A DNA stretch of 64,000 nucleotides. It comes from Embiotoca jacksoni. Taxonomy: Eukaryota; Chordata; Actinopteri; Embiotocidae. Under the pieces are notes generated by a model. That model was not told where the DNA came from and did not search any database. It was given only the letters and a program-made list of their open reading frames with translations. The translations under genes were made by a program, and so were the position numbers. This document shows positions 35,291 through 47,706 of this stretch, one piece after another (position 1 is the stretch's first letter; each line of letters starts with the position of its first letter). The stretch spans positions 8,941,001 through 9,005,000 of the forward strand of contig JAKOON010000002.1 in the NCBI GenBank assembly GCA_022577435.1. The letters run 5' to 3'.

Positions 35291-38200
35291 TTAAATATGG
35301 GACGTTTAAATATTTTTAAATGTTGCTGACTCATTTTCCTTTTATCTAGACATGAAACTTCTCATGGGTCCTGGAGCGAGTTTAGTTCTCCTAAGTTGGA
35401 ATTTGTGGAATTTAATATGAGAAAACAGTTCAGGGGATAGTCTCCGGGCCCTGAGTGAACTATCAGACATGGAGAAACATCACACATAAGACGGGGAAAA
35501 AATATGGATCAAAGTGCTGAATTTCTGACAAGCGTCTTTGGAAAGCACTAAATTTGGCATTTCAATACCATCCCATCTGGGGTTAGTGCTAAATAGTGCA
35601 CCATATTCAAAACACTTATTCTCGGTATGTGTTACTAATTGCTCACCAGGCGGTGTTTTTGCCCACTCTGTGCAGCAACCAAACCAGTCCCTTTTTCAAT
35701 AACTCAAACTTCAAAACACTTTTAACAGCGTATGGCTCTGTGAGCACCAAAAGACCTCTCTACTATTTTTATGGTATAACCTAGGCCTTAAGCTAAGTCT
35801 TCACCTTAACGTTTATCCAAAAAGTAGCCCAAAATAAGTTTTAAAACTGAATGTGGGACCAACACAGTCCTGTAACTCCAGAATTTCAGAGTTGGCAAGC
35901 AGGCAGAGTAACATTAAACCCGAGGGGAGGGGGAGGGTTGAGGGGGGTTTATGCTGTCGTGCCGGCGCCCTTGGCCTCCCCCAGTGGATCTGGGGGGTCA
36001 GGCGGCTGTCTGTGATCCCACACAGCGGCTCTTCCACATGGGATTTATTTTCTTGCTGGATGGGCAGGCAGGCGGCCCAAGAGGATTCTCATTTTAGACC
36101 AGCGTCTGTAGCTGTCAACGCCAGCCGACAGAGGCGAGCGGACACCCGACCCCGAGTATCCTCCCTCAACACTCCCCTTTGGACTCCCTCCCCTCCTCCT
36201 TCTATTCCCTGTTCACACACGCACGCGCAGCACATGGACACTGCGCGCGCGCGCACACACACACACACCGAGAAAATAAGGAGTTCACTGCCTCTCATTT
36301 TTGTCTAAATGAAACTTTTACTCATTTAATGATGTGGCTAGAAATTATAAAATTAAATATTTAACATCATTGTTTATTCAGTTTTGCATTTAAAGGCATT
36401 TTGCAGTTTAGGAGTCCTTATCTTTGATTATAAAGCTCTGTGGTGAACTCCAAGCTTCAACGAGCAATGAGCCAGGTCTATCTAGCAAAAAATGCACAGC
36501 GTCTCCCATTCCTCCCAAGCGCCGTTAATAATTTGTGCAGTAAAAGATAGCGTGCCTCTCTGAGTTTGTGGGAGTTATTGGCACAGTATTCCCCACCATA
36601 TTTGTGCGAGGCAGTGATAGGAACATAAATTATTTCTTATCTCTTCCGCAATCCATTTTTCAAAGGGCTCACTCTGTGTTTGAAGGGTAGCAGCGCCAGC
36701 AGCATAAGCCCAGATAGTAGGCTACATTAGCCTTCAGAGATCCGACTTAGTGATTTCAAACAATGCAATAAGAACAGGACTCATTGATATGGGCAGTGCC
36801 ATATATGACCATAATTTAATACCAAATTAGGCCCGTGGAATTCAACGAAAGATCAAAACAATGGTCAGTACTAGCGCCACTATAAAGGCAGACATTGTTG
36901 TGAGAATATTAAGTTAATTGCAATAACTGTGGATCCAAGTAGTAAGGTCTTCAATGTTAAATAATGTTTTCTGAGTTTTCCAAGAATTTTGTTGTCTCCA
37001 AAAATGGCCACTGTGAAAGAATTTCTAAATGATAACTGTATTACTTTGTTTTTTGTCAGAAAATTGGACAAACCAGGTGTTTAGAAATATTCAAATAGCT
37101 ATCCTCTGTCCACTGAAGTGACAAATAAAAAAAGAAAACAGTCACAAAAACACTGATGCCTCTGGAAGATGGCAAAAGATTCAGCCCTGTGAATTGTGAT
37201 GTTCTTTTAAAATCAGCCATTTTCCATAACTAGGACCCTTTAGTGCTTACAAGAGGTCAAGAGGTTTTCTCTCAGTTGTAAACATACAAAAAGAAATAGG
37301 AAAAGTTTTAGAGGGAAGTGAAAAAGTTGAATAGCGGCTTGGCCTGTTCAGCCCTGTGAACACTGCTCTGGATGTGGACATCCAAACCGCCGTATTTTTT
37401 GGAAACACTTTACAAGTGGTGTCAGCTATCAGTCCCCGCAATTTAAATGTATTCTAGAGTTCAGGCTGATATGCAGAGACAAAATGACAAATGTTGAATT
37501 TCAAACCCTCCTCCAAAGCATTAATGTCCGCTTGCAAAGAATAAACTCAAGCCCTCCCAGCTACTATTGATTTTTTTTTCGCTGTGTGATGTGAAACCAG
37601 CAATCAGCAGTGCGGTTCGAAATAGCCCTGAAACCGGAGCCGAGACGTCAATGAGTCGCCAACACATTTCAATTAGCGAGCCGCCCTGGCTGATCTCTCC
37701 CCCGGGGCACAAAGCACAGAGGGTCGGGTACACCCGGCCCAAGTCCACATATGGTCCTGTGTTGGCTCAAATGAATCTGATAAGACAATGAGAGACAATT
37801 TATTCATGCCACAGCCAGCTATTTGTCTATTTCTGTGTCTATGAGGCACAAAATACCAGCTTATGTATTTGCAGGTCAAAGAGTGCGGTTTGACATGGGC
37901 TGCTTCCGGTGGAAAGATGCAGACGGAGGAGTGGGACACGACTTCACTGCTGAAATATGAGCCAGAAGCAGCTGACATGACATGATTTTCAGAAGGAAAA
38001 TAATGCTCTATAAAGTCATTCACTTTTATGTATGTGAACAGCCCGTTCAGAAAATGTTTTATATTTATAGAAGTGAATCCACGGCAATACTATTTAACGT
38101 AGAAAGGACGGTGACGACTCGCAGCTTAATGTTCTTAATGTAAACTTGTGCGGATTTCAGTGACGACTCCTTTTATAAAACTGTATTTCCGCTGCTCCTT

Positions 38201-39162
38201 CAGTATGAAAAACCGACGACTATAAGAACATCTCGAAATGAATTTGGTTCTATTAAAGAGTGAAAAAAAGAGTAGTATCCCATCAAAGTACCTGCATGGG
38301 GTTTGTCAAAAAACAAGTGTGTTGTTTTTACATTAAAGGACAGGGGCTTGGAAAAGGTAAACATGTTTTAGCAGAAGGAAAGGATTATTTGCAAGAAAAT
38401 ATTTACTTTAGTGCCATATTAACATCAACATGTTTTAGTGGTTCCTGTACTTTACAAATAGTGATGAAGTAATAACGATTAGACTACTGAGAAGAATAAC
38501 TGTAAACATCACACTGCTCAGCCTTTTTATAAAATAAATAGTAGTAGTTTAACCTCATTGTTTTTTGTTTCTGACAGAAATAAGTGCTAAAACTTGACAT
38601 TGAATGTGTGGTCTGATTCATAATTTTGTGTATGTTCTATAAGCAGAATTATAATCTTCATGAATCTGTTATCACAAAGTTCCTGATTTAAATCATATTT
38701 TTGGATATGTTTGACTTAAGCCAAAGTTTTTCAACAGCTGCTTCAAAGAACTTCAGCTTTTTTTTTTTTTTTTTTTTAATAAACAGAGGTTGACTGCATA
38801 GCTTCTTCAAAGTAAGATATCAGTATAATATCTGCCCGAGTATTGACACATTAGAGTCCTAAAAGTAAGACCAGATAACTGGATATAAAACTGGTTTGTG
38901 TGTGTTTGTCCGCCTGCTCTCCCTCGCTCACTAGCCATGTTGTTTCATTCTCTGACAGCTCTCATCAACAATAGCAGGCTGGTGCCGGCATTGCGTGTGC
39001 ATGCATGCGTGTTTGCGTGTGTGTACGGGCTGTACATTCTCCACTGAGGGGCCAGGGGGTTACGGTGGAGCCACAGGGCCACCGCGACAACTCCCTCCCT
39101 CCTCCCCCAGACCCCCCTCTGGCCTTTTGCTCCTCGCCTGGCTGGCAGCCCTGCATCAGGCA

Positions 39163-39194
<32 letters not shown>
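39163..39194 (+). repeat. (CA)16 tract
   Basis: A perfect CA run followed by a C-rich stretch. GT-rich DNA at 39342-39395 is its complement. Confidence 0.93.
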
Positions 39195-39198
<4 letters not shown>

Positions 39199-41519
39199 CA
39201 CCCCCCGCTCGCTCGCTCCACCACCCCCCGCTCCGCGCCGATCGATACAGCTCTTCGCCTTTCATCTGACCAGAGCTTTGGAGATGCTGTGCTTCCTGAA
39301 GAAAACCCAATACAGCACTCTCTCTCAGGGTAGCTTATTCTCTGTGTGTGTGCACGTGTGCGTGTGCGTGTGCATGTGCGTGTATGTGTATGTGTAATGC
39401 TCGTCTACATGTTCATGTGTTTGTGAATGAGAACGTGTAGGTGTAAGAAGCAGAGAAGGAAAGGTTTTAAGTGCAGTGGCCAAAGCCTTGATAAATCAAC
39501 TAAAAGAGAAAGACAAATATAGAATATTTGATTGGCTGAATTTTTGTATGATTGGATGGATATTTGTATGACCAGTGACTGAAATACATAAACAGGTTTG
39601 AGGTGAGGTTTTGTGGAAGGAATGGGAGGATCAGATAATACATAGGATCAGTGCAACTTGAGAGTAGCTCTGCCCATTTTGACTGAGATGCCCTGAATCA
39701 CAGAAAATCCTCCTTACTTATTTTACGGGTCAGTTTCTCGCTAACCTTAATGTTATCAAAATGTGAATACGTTGAAGCTTCAGTGGGTGAAATGAGTTCT
39801 ACCTGGGCTGACACTCAAGTCTGAGTGAAAAGTTTAGTCTTAGTGGAAGACTCTCATAAATGCTTCAAAAGCAGGAGAAGGAACGTTCACTTCTCTCAAT
39901 TGTTCTTATCCAACAGCCTCCTGCGTTGTTTGAGGATTGTCAGTCTTAGCTATGACTCTCTCTCCTCTGATTATCCTTCAGATGTGTGCTTGTTTGTACA
40001 CAGGCAAACCTAACTTCCTGTGTGGAAGAGGGTGGCTGAACCTCCTCTCTCAGCATCCAGGTGTTAAACAAGAGGGGCTGCCAAGGTCAGGCAGAGGTCA
40101 GGTGAAAACACCACCACCCGGGACGAAAGCATACCACATGTTGACAACTGTGGACACCTGGCACACTATAACAGGTTTAGCTTCAGTATCCAACCTGAAC
40201 GGGGCAAGAAAAGTCTCGACAGAATCTGAAAAACCAACTAAGAACCAACTAACAACCTGGTGCAATGGGGATCTGAATGTGAAAAAGAATTGTGTTTATT
40301 TTGACTTTTGCTTGATTCAGGCTTTGGGACCAATAAGAACAGGATGAACACTTAACACCTGCTCATGCACCTCCAGTGTGTTACAGCCCTTGTGTCAGAT
40401 ATATTCTCCATATTCTGCATAAACATAAACAGTACATATAAACAAGACTGTAGTTAAATAAATAAATTTACTTTGAGTGTAGTAATAGAAATCAGTGCAA
40501 CTTACAGTACAAAAACAATTTTTATAAAACCATTAGGCGTTACTATGCCTTGGTGGGTAATAAATCAGGGTGGAACAATAAATCGAACGCATTTTCTGTT
40601 AGGATACGCATTACAGGGTTTATAGTTTGATGCCTTCACAATATTCTATGACAACTGAAAAACAGAATGAGACACACTCAATGGGCAAAAACAAATTTCC
40701 CTGTTCTTCAGTTTTTTTTGACAGTTTTTCAGCTTTCGCCGCAAACTGGAAATAATGTTTTTTTAAAGTTTATGAAAATCATATCATATTTCACTTCTGT
40801 TAAAAAAAAAAAATTAGTAATTTAAACCCAACAATATTTTTGACTTAGTTCGCAAAAATCCTAATTCCTGAAATGACAGCAAAATTGGTGAATAATACTG
40901 TGAGGGTGCATTAAATAAACTGAAGCAATAATCTGGAGGGGTTTGGGGGGGTCCTACAGGATTTCACAGGAAAACATAATTCAAGGTGACCAGTGGCAGA
41001 TCTGCACGACTCGGTGTGAAGAGAAGTGAAGACCAATATATGTACGTGAGGTAAAAAGTTTCAAGTTGAAATTGTGTTGTATTACAACAGATACTGACAC
41101 AGAAAGTAGAGAGTCGGGTGGAAAAAAGTTAAACAGGAGTTCTTCCATCAATTTATGTGAGCTGTCTGTGTTCTTTGCGACAGCAAAATGTCAGTCAGGG
41201 AGTTAGGTGATTCACATCACTTCATTCATTGCCGGTGATCATAAAACATCAGCTGCAAACCCACTTAATCAGTTAGAACAAGTTGAAAATTTACTTTGCA
41301 TTGAGAAGGATGGTGTTTCATCTTGGAGTGGCCACTCAGAAAACCTGTGAACACCTAGCCTTAAACAGCAATGCGCAATGTCATTTGTTTTCCTTAAGAT
41401 GAAGATTTTATAAAATTGGTATAGAAAAAGTATTGTTCAGGAATCACTATGAAAGCCAAGGTATTGGTAACAGTATCAACCATTTTTGAATGATACTTAG
41501 CCTTTACAAAGAGTAATAA

Positions 41520-42070
41520 TTGTCAGACATGGGACGTAGCTTTTGGGCCTGGAAAATGAGGCCGATGTAGAAGTGCGTTGAGCTGCAATACCACCAAGGG
41601 CCACTAAAGGTTGGCTCCGAAAAGCCTCTGGCTCCATTGATCAACATTCAACTTGTCTCATTAAATTTGAGATCAATACATTTTTTTCCACAAGCTCCTA
41701 GGGCGTTGTTAGCTAAAGTTGCTCCTTCTTACTAGTTTTCTGGTGGTCCATCTGAAAATATTTGCATCTTTAATTTGAAAATACGCCTCAAAAAGCCATG
41801 TTTTTGTTTGGTTGACAGGCCTGTGGTGCAATCAGGTTACAGCTATCGGTGGGCGGAACGTAGTATCATCGGGTTTCCAATCAGATCGAGTCAGATCCAC
41901 CGCCCACTTCCCCCCACCTTGTCCAAATATGGTCACTTCTGGCTCCAAAGCACTTCGAACTAGCAAGATGGCGACGGCCAAAATCCGAACTCGAGGCTTC
42001 ATAACAACCGCTCACAAACCAATGGCTGACGTCACTGTTGGTTGCCACTTGTATGTAACAGAAGGTAGAT
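41520..42070. mobile_element. Putative interspersed repeat containing the 'atggcgacggcc' phrase
   Basis: The block with 'agcaagatggcgacggccaa', 'cgaggcttcataacaac' and 'aatggctgacgtcac' looks like a widespread teleost repeat. The limits are approximate and the family unnamed. Confidence 0.3.
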
Positions 42071-44097
42071 GGATAATTTGCCTTGATTGCCATTTACCAC
42101 AGGTAAGTACCAGGCTAGCACATTTTTGGACTAAAGGTGCGGGGACTGGAAGTGAAGAAGTGCTACAAGTCCCTGAAACTGTGTAGTCAATAGTCAAGAG
42201 TTTGCTGAACAATATGAGTCAAAGAACATCCATTTTTACGCAGGTATGTCTGAATGCTTGCACACCACCGTCCCATCAGAGAAGCTTCAGTCAGGATGTT
42301 GTCCGAACAGATGTTTAGTCTGCCCAGAACAGCACACCGTCTTCTGTTTTTATTGGCACTCTGGCACCACTGCCTCGGTCACTACCGCCACCCCCAACCT
42401 GGCCCGCACAAACACACGCCAAGTCTTTGAGGTGTAACGTCAAAGGGTGAAGGAGCAGAGAAGGGGAGACCAGCTGGAAGCAAGTGAGCGCCTGCCAGAT
42501 CCACGGGGCCGTGGACGCTGCAGCATAAACAAAACTGAGCGCGGCCACCAGGGACTGGTACATTATCCCAGTGGAAACGTCTGGCCCCGGATGACTCAGC
42601 CTCCGACACAGCACAAAAGGACCGGAGAGTTATTGCTCTGTCCCAAACCGTTTCCAGACTATCCTAAATAGGCCTTTTAATCCCAGTGTGATGGTAACCA
42701 AATGTCAAGTGTTGCTTGTAAGGCAATTTCACAGTCAAGATAGACAACTTCAAGACCTGCGACCTAAGTTGCAGCACCTGAACAGAGGCCATTAATACGT
42801 AGCGAGCACGTCCACCCTGTGAGCATAAGTCAGGAGATTTGATGGCAAAAGATTTGATTTATGTAGATGTGTATGCGGCATGTTTGTTTTCAAACATTTC
42901 AAAATTCAGAATTTCTCAAGGTCAGATAAAAAAAAAAGAAAGAAAAAGGAATGACACCAAAATCTGAAGGCAACCACAATTTTTCTTGGATTTTCTCAAT
43001 GTCATCTGCTCACCGCAGCACTGGTCTCTCGGTCTGTTTTAGGTGCAAGTTAAGGACATCCACCGTTCCCTGCCGTTAGAAAAAAGGAGGACAGGAGATC
43101 AAGAGGGAGAAGGAGGAGGTGGAGGAGGGGAAGGGATCCAGGAATGCACGGCGAGGCGGCTGCCTTGGCAGGTAGATGAAGTGAGGATCACATGGGCCGG
43201 CGAGGGGGTGATTAATGCGCGGGGGAACGCACGGGAAGGAAAACAAGGCCATAAATCACCTGCTGGGTCTCCATGCTAATTGTAATTGAAATGAATTTGT
43301 CTGGCCCGTAGTGTGGGGAGTTGCATTTGCTATTGACCAATACGGCTCTAGTGATCCAAAGGAAATGAAACAAGGAGCTTGTCGTGTCTAAGCCAAGATC
43401 AACACATAACCACAGCACCATTATTTGTGCCTGGTAATAGAAGGTGGCCTGGGGGTGAAACATGGAACAGGTGAGGTATTTTGTTGGCTCCTGTGGCAAC
43501 TTTGGGTCATGTGAAGAGGGAGCCGTCACTACGGATACTCTGACTCAAAAAGTACCGCAAAATTTTAGGGCTGTCCCCAAATATTCATAGTATGGTTCGG
43601 CCAGAGTGGCTCGGGAACGTCAAGGCTAGTTGCCCGGCTCAGGTCCTCATATATAGTGCAGTGTTAACAATGTCACATAACATTATTTATCAGTCCCGGG
43701 ACTCGAACCGTTTTCTGATGACGCCTAAATTAAATAACATCATAACCGTGCAACAAGTAGTCAACTGTTGGCTAGAACCAACGAGTGTTTGACGAGAAGA
43801 AACTTTAGTCAGTGGCAGTCTAAGAACATACACACGGCATTCGTTTTGTTGTTTTACTTCTGAGTGCGTCAAGACAAAAAGTATGCAACATTACCCGGTT
43901 AGCATACGGAGATTTCATGTATTGGTCGTTATATAGCCTGAAACTAGCCTATTGTAGAACCACAGCTGCATAAAATGTTGGGGAGCCTTTCAGCGTGTTT
44001 TTTTTTTTTTTTTTTAACCTCAACCCCGAGTCCACTCCCCCAGTAAAGCAGGTAGTCTCTAAATGGGACGTGGACAGAACTGTCAGTGTGTGCACGT

Positions 44098-44098
<1 letters not shown>

Positions 44099-44150
<52 letters not shown>
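44099..44150 (+). repeat. (GT)n tract
   Basis: About 25 GT units ending in gcgtgcgtgc. Confidence 0.95.
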
Positions 44151-44152
<2 letters not shown>

Positions 44153-45367
44153 CGTGCTTTTAATTAATTTGAGGATAGAGAAAGATCAGCCTGAAGGAAA
44201 GACAGAAGAATCAACAACATATTTATCTTTACTGTAAATAAAGATGTTAATTGGCCTGAAGCTGTGCTGTCAAAACTGTCCTGTATTCAAAGAAGTTTTC
44301 CGCACTTTCAAGTTCATATTGAGGCATTCACAAAAAAAGAAACCCCTGTCACTGACTTTAGGTATGACAGCTATCCACATTGTCGGCGTTTGGTTATAGA
44401 AGAGTTCCATTTTACAGGCAGAACGATCTCTTTTCAGATCGAGGTAAAAAATTTAAAAAATTCCTCAAGATTACAATGGAAAACTGTTATGAAATGAAAC
44501 TGTAAAGGAACCGCCTTGCTCAAAGCTAAAAACAAAACTAGCCTTGAATAAAAGGGATGTGGTGTTGAGCACCCAGCAGTGTATTCCCTGCTCCTCTCTC
44601 TCTGGGATTTGGTCTCCATGTTGTGATCCAATAACGTTGCCCCACGAGACTGCGGCATAACATCCCAACCTCGCTACAGGAAAATAACATCCTCTTCCAT
44701 TCATACACAGAGGAATACTGCATTTCATAACATCGCCTCATCAGGACATATGACACGTATGCTACGCAGGCAACTCATTCAAACTATTGCGTACTCAAAA
44801 CACATTCAGTAAAACACTCTCAGCATGCGCCGTTGAGTAATGAGCGTGGCGTAACGTCCGAGTTGATTCTCTGCAACGCGTTTGAAATCGCTTAGTAGAT
44901 TTCACGTGCTATGCGATAAACTACACACCAAGCTTTCGCCCCCGCGATTTATACTCCTTTGAACCCTGCGGGTGTAACGAACAATAGGAACAAAGCATTG
45001 TCTTTCAATTGTCTGTGACAGTGTGGGCTGCTCTGCGTAGAGGCCTTCGCCCTAACTATTGGGGCTGTGTTTGCTAAATGAGCCGGAGCAACACAGCGGA
45101 GCCCACAAGGCTCCACACTCTCTGATACGACCAGGGGCTTTTCTCTGCCTGCGCACTCCCTCCACCGCCTTACCCCCCTCCCCTCCCCTCCCCTCCCTTC
45201 CTCCATTCCCCCCCCCCCCTCCATCCTTCCCCTCCGTCAGGAATCTATATTTCATAAGCGAGCTGTGGAGCTCCAGTGCCCAATTATCAGCAGATAAGGC
45301 GCAGGAAGCCCTGGAGCGCCGGCACGGCTATTTAGACGAGAGGGGGGAGGGGGAGAGAAGGGAGGAC

Positions 45368-45386
45368 GGGGGGGGGGGGGGGGGGG
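45368..45386 (+). repeat. poly(G) run of 19
   Basis: An uninterrupted G19, followed by a further G7. Such runs form quadruplexes readily and are prone to sequencing length error. Confidence 0.85.
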
Positions 45387-46416
45387 AGAAGGGGGGGCTG
45401 GAGAACGAAAGGCAGGCAGGCAGGCAGGGACCCAACCCCCCAGGGGCACTTCGCCCTGGCTACGCTATTTTTTTTCTTCCTTTTTTTTTTTTCCTTTTCT
45501 CTCTTCTCTCACTGACAGCCTCCTCCCTCCCTCCCTCCCTCCCTCCCTCCTCCTCCTCCCTCCCTCCCTCCCCCCCTTACCTTAGCGGCAGGGTTCAATT
45601 AGTGCCGGCGGCGGCAAGCACCCGCAGCTCCGCTTAGCCCGGGAGCTGGAGCCTCTATCAGCACATACCGACAACACGCAAGGCTGAGTCCAACTAGCAG
45701 ACCAACGTCAAGCCAAGTTCTTGTGTTGGCCTCACACATATAGGCACGTGAACACGTACGCATGCACACGCGCACACAATCAAACAGAGTCATCCATATA
45801 AAATTATAAATAAAAACAAAACTTTTTTTTTCTGCAATTTTTGCTTTTTTTTTTGTTTGTGTGTCCTGAAACCACAACATGGAGGTAGGTCCATTGCCAG
45901 CATTAAAGCCATCATGTCTCCATGGAGATATGTTATCGATGACAATTGCGGCAGGTAGTAATTATTGCTCACTAATCCCTGGCACGTTACTTTATAATTT
46001 GACCAACTGTAAAATCAGCACCTACGCCAAGTATTTACAGATTATATTACATTTTTTCAGATATGTTGTTGCAGCCTCTTCAGACTGACACGTTCAAGTC
46101 AGACTTTTTGCCCTCTTCCTCAACCGTAGACCTTTATTAGCGATGGGGTAAAACTCTATGTGCCTCTCACGTTTTCAGACCCCAACAAAAAACGAACTCT
46201 AACTGCCAATGCTGAGCAAGGTCGGCCAGGGGTCAGGCACAGCTCACGGATACGAGACGGATATCGATTGGCTGGGACAGGCCGCAAGCGCACACGCACA
46301 CACACACACATTTTCTTTCCCCTCCTCTTTTTCTCTTTTTCCTCTACAGTCACAGGGCAGGCATCAGCCAATAGATCAGCCAGGGGCAGGAAACGGCCAG
46401 GGTCAGAGGGGACAGC

Positions 46417-46460
46417 GTGCGTGTGCGTGTGTGTGCATGTGTGTGTGTGTGCGTGCGTGC

Positions 46461-46496
<36 letters not shown>

Positions 46497-46498
46497 AT
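46417..46498 (+). repeat. Imperfect (GT)n / (GTGC)n tract
   Basis: GT units interspersed with gcgtgcgtgcgtgc. Alternating purine-pyrimidine almost throughout. Confidence 0.93.
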
Positions 46499-47038
46499 GC
46501 CTGATGATAAGACTAACAGCCTGCTGAAAGCTGCTCTCACCCAGAGCTATGCAGGACCTTCAGGCTGTGCCGATTCACCTCCGAGCAGCAAAGAAAATAG
46601 CTTTGACCAAACATTGATGGAGTATTTATCTTACTGCCACCGATAGTCAAGCATCTACACACACACGAGCTTTTGCGTTCATGATTTTCTGGAACTGTTT
46701 TCCCATTTCGGAGCGCCGCACGTTGTCGCTCGTCGTCGTCGTCGTTTCAACCGGTTAGTTGATATTGCAGAACCCTTGTCACCGCAGGACGGTGTGTGGG
46801 TTTGTGTTGTTGCTGCTGTCGCCGACTGGCCTGTATTAGGGGATCGACCAATGGCAAAGAGGCTGGGGTAAGATCGAGGCGAGGTTTCAGCAGCCCCGGA
46901 TAGACTGGAGGCTCAGCTGGAGTCAGGCACATACAGCATTGGCGGTGCATGGGTCATCATGTGTGCGCACATGCCATGTATGATTGCTGTGCATGAGTGA
47001 ATAAGCTAAGTGTATGTCTCAGGGTGTGTGCTCAAATC

Positions 47039-47040
<2 letters not shown>

Positions 47041-47080
<40 letters not shown>

Positions 47081-47127
47081 CGTGTGTGTGTGTGTGTGTG
47101 TGTGCATGTGTGTGCGTGTGTGTGTGT
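47041..47127 (+). repeat. (GT)n tract with an internal (GC)5 block
   Basis: GT units flank tgcgcgcgcgcgtg at 47071-47083, a strong Z-DNA type of sequence. Confidence 0.95.
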
Positions 47128-47210
47128 CTGTGTACACTGTATATGTGAGAGAAAGTCGGGGGGCAGTGAAGCGGAGGAGGGCAGGCAATGCTCGCAGGCA
47201 TAGAAAGCAG

Positions 47211-47272
47211 GCCAACTCCATCTCCCAGTATGACGACGCAGGGCCGTATAACGAGTACGCCGAGTTCCATCG
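47211..47272 (+). other. Candidate coding exon (unidentified gene)
   Basis: The segment lies between AAAGCAG and CATCG|GTAAAG and encodes 20 residues (ANSISQYDD, then AGPYNEYAEFH) with GC-rich third positions, unlike its surroundings. It leaves two bases hanging. The acceptor has no good pyrimidine tract, and the frame also stays open leftwards through basic codons. I do not recognise the protein. It would be compatible in phase with the candidate at 50931. Confidence 0.25.
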
Positions 47273-47656
47273 GTAAAGTTGCTTTGCGATCTGCCATTAT
47301 GTTCGATTCAACCTGAAGTAACAACTGCAACCCACATGGACAGACACTGAAAATGTATGAATATTTTTATTTTTGAAACGATGCACATGTTTTCTTTTAT
47401 CGTTGAATCCTTTCTTTGTTTGGTCTCCACATAAGAACGGCGGAAGGTGTCCCTTTTCTGGCTACAGAGCACATTCAATAATATCCGAAAATCTATTTCC
47501 TTGTACTCGTGGCCGTTTTATTCATCCCCTGCCACTGTGTCTTTCAGCTGCCTGAACTAAAAAAATACAAATACGCCAAGTCGTTTTGACAAAGAGAAAA
47601 TTAAGGAAACAACCCAAAGACAAAAGAGTCAAGAGATACAGACAGACAAAGAAGAC

Positions 47657-47706
47657 AACAAGAGCGTCAGCGGGGGAAGTGAACTTCCCCCGCTGACGCT
47701 CTTGTT
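47657..47706. repeat. Perfect fold-back palindrome, 24-bp arms, 2-base spacer
   Basis: The arm at 47657-47680 is the exact reverse complement of 47683-47706, with only GA between. The arms contain the core gcgtcagcgggggaag. No transposon ends or target duplication flank it. Confidence 0.95.

Larger units (their letters stand above)
33541..43040. other. Intergenic DNA with probable interspersed repeat fragments
   Basis: Segments at about 33816-34440 (starting 'ccttaaagggccagttca'), 34829-35290 (starting 'ttaaaggtccaatattg') and 41520-42070 (containing 'aagatggcgacggcc' and 'gctgacgtcac') have the look of non-autonomous fish transposons dispersed in teleost genomes. CA/GT tracts lie at 36244-36268, 39163-39194 and 39342-39395. 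No gene recognised. Confidence 0.4.
43041..47040. other. Intergenic DNA with homeodomain-type island, GT tracts and a G/C-rich patch
   Basis: At 43255-43310 'atgctaattgtaattgaaat' carries several homeodomain cores next to 'ccataaatcacctg', a composition typical of conserved developmental enhancers. GT tracts lie at 44099-44150 and 46417-46498. From 45050 to 45660 the DNA is C/T- then G-rich with CCCT and TCCC runs, a G19 homopolymer at 45368-45386 and CpGs. No gene recognised. Confidence 0.5.

Noticed and set aside
39825..40347. 136-codon open frame at 39937-40347 and its overlapping neighbour
   Set aside because: Composition and residues look random; no homology or start context.
43697..43760. 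tRNA-like B box (GGTTCGAGTCC on the minus strand) with an A-box-like TAGCCAACAG upstream
   Set aside because: No cloverleaf can be drawn, the boxes are too far apart, and the surrounding sequence is AT-rich. At most a relic of a tRNA-derived repeat.
47657..47706. Interpretation of the perfect hairpin as a microRNA precursor
   Set aside because: Perfect pairing with a 2-base loop is unlike Drosha substrates, and no known microRNA sequence is recognised; same for 51842-51904.
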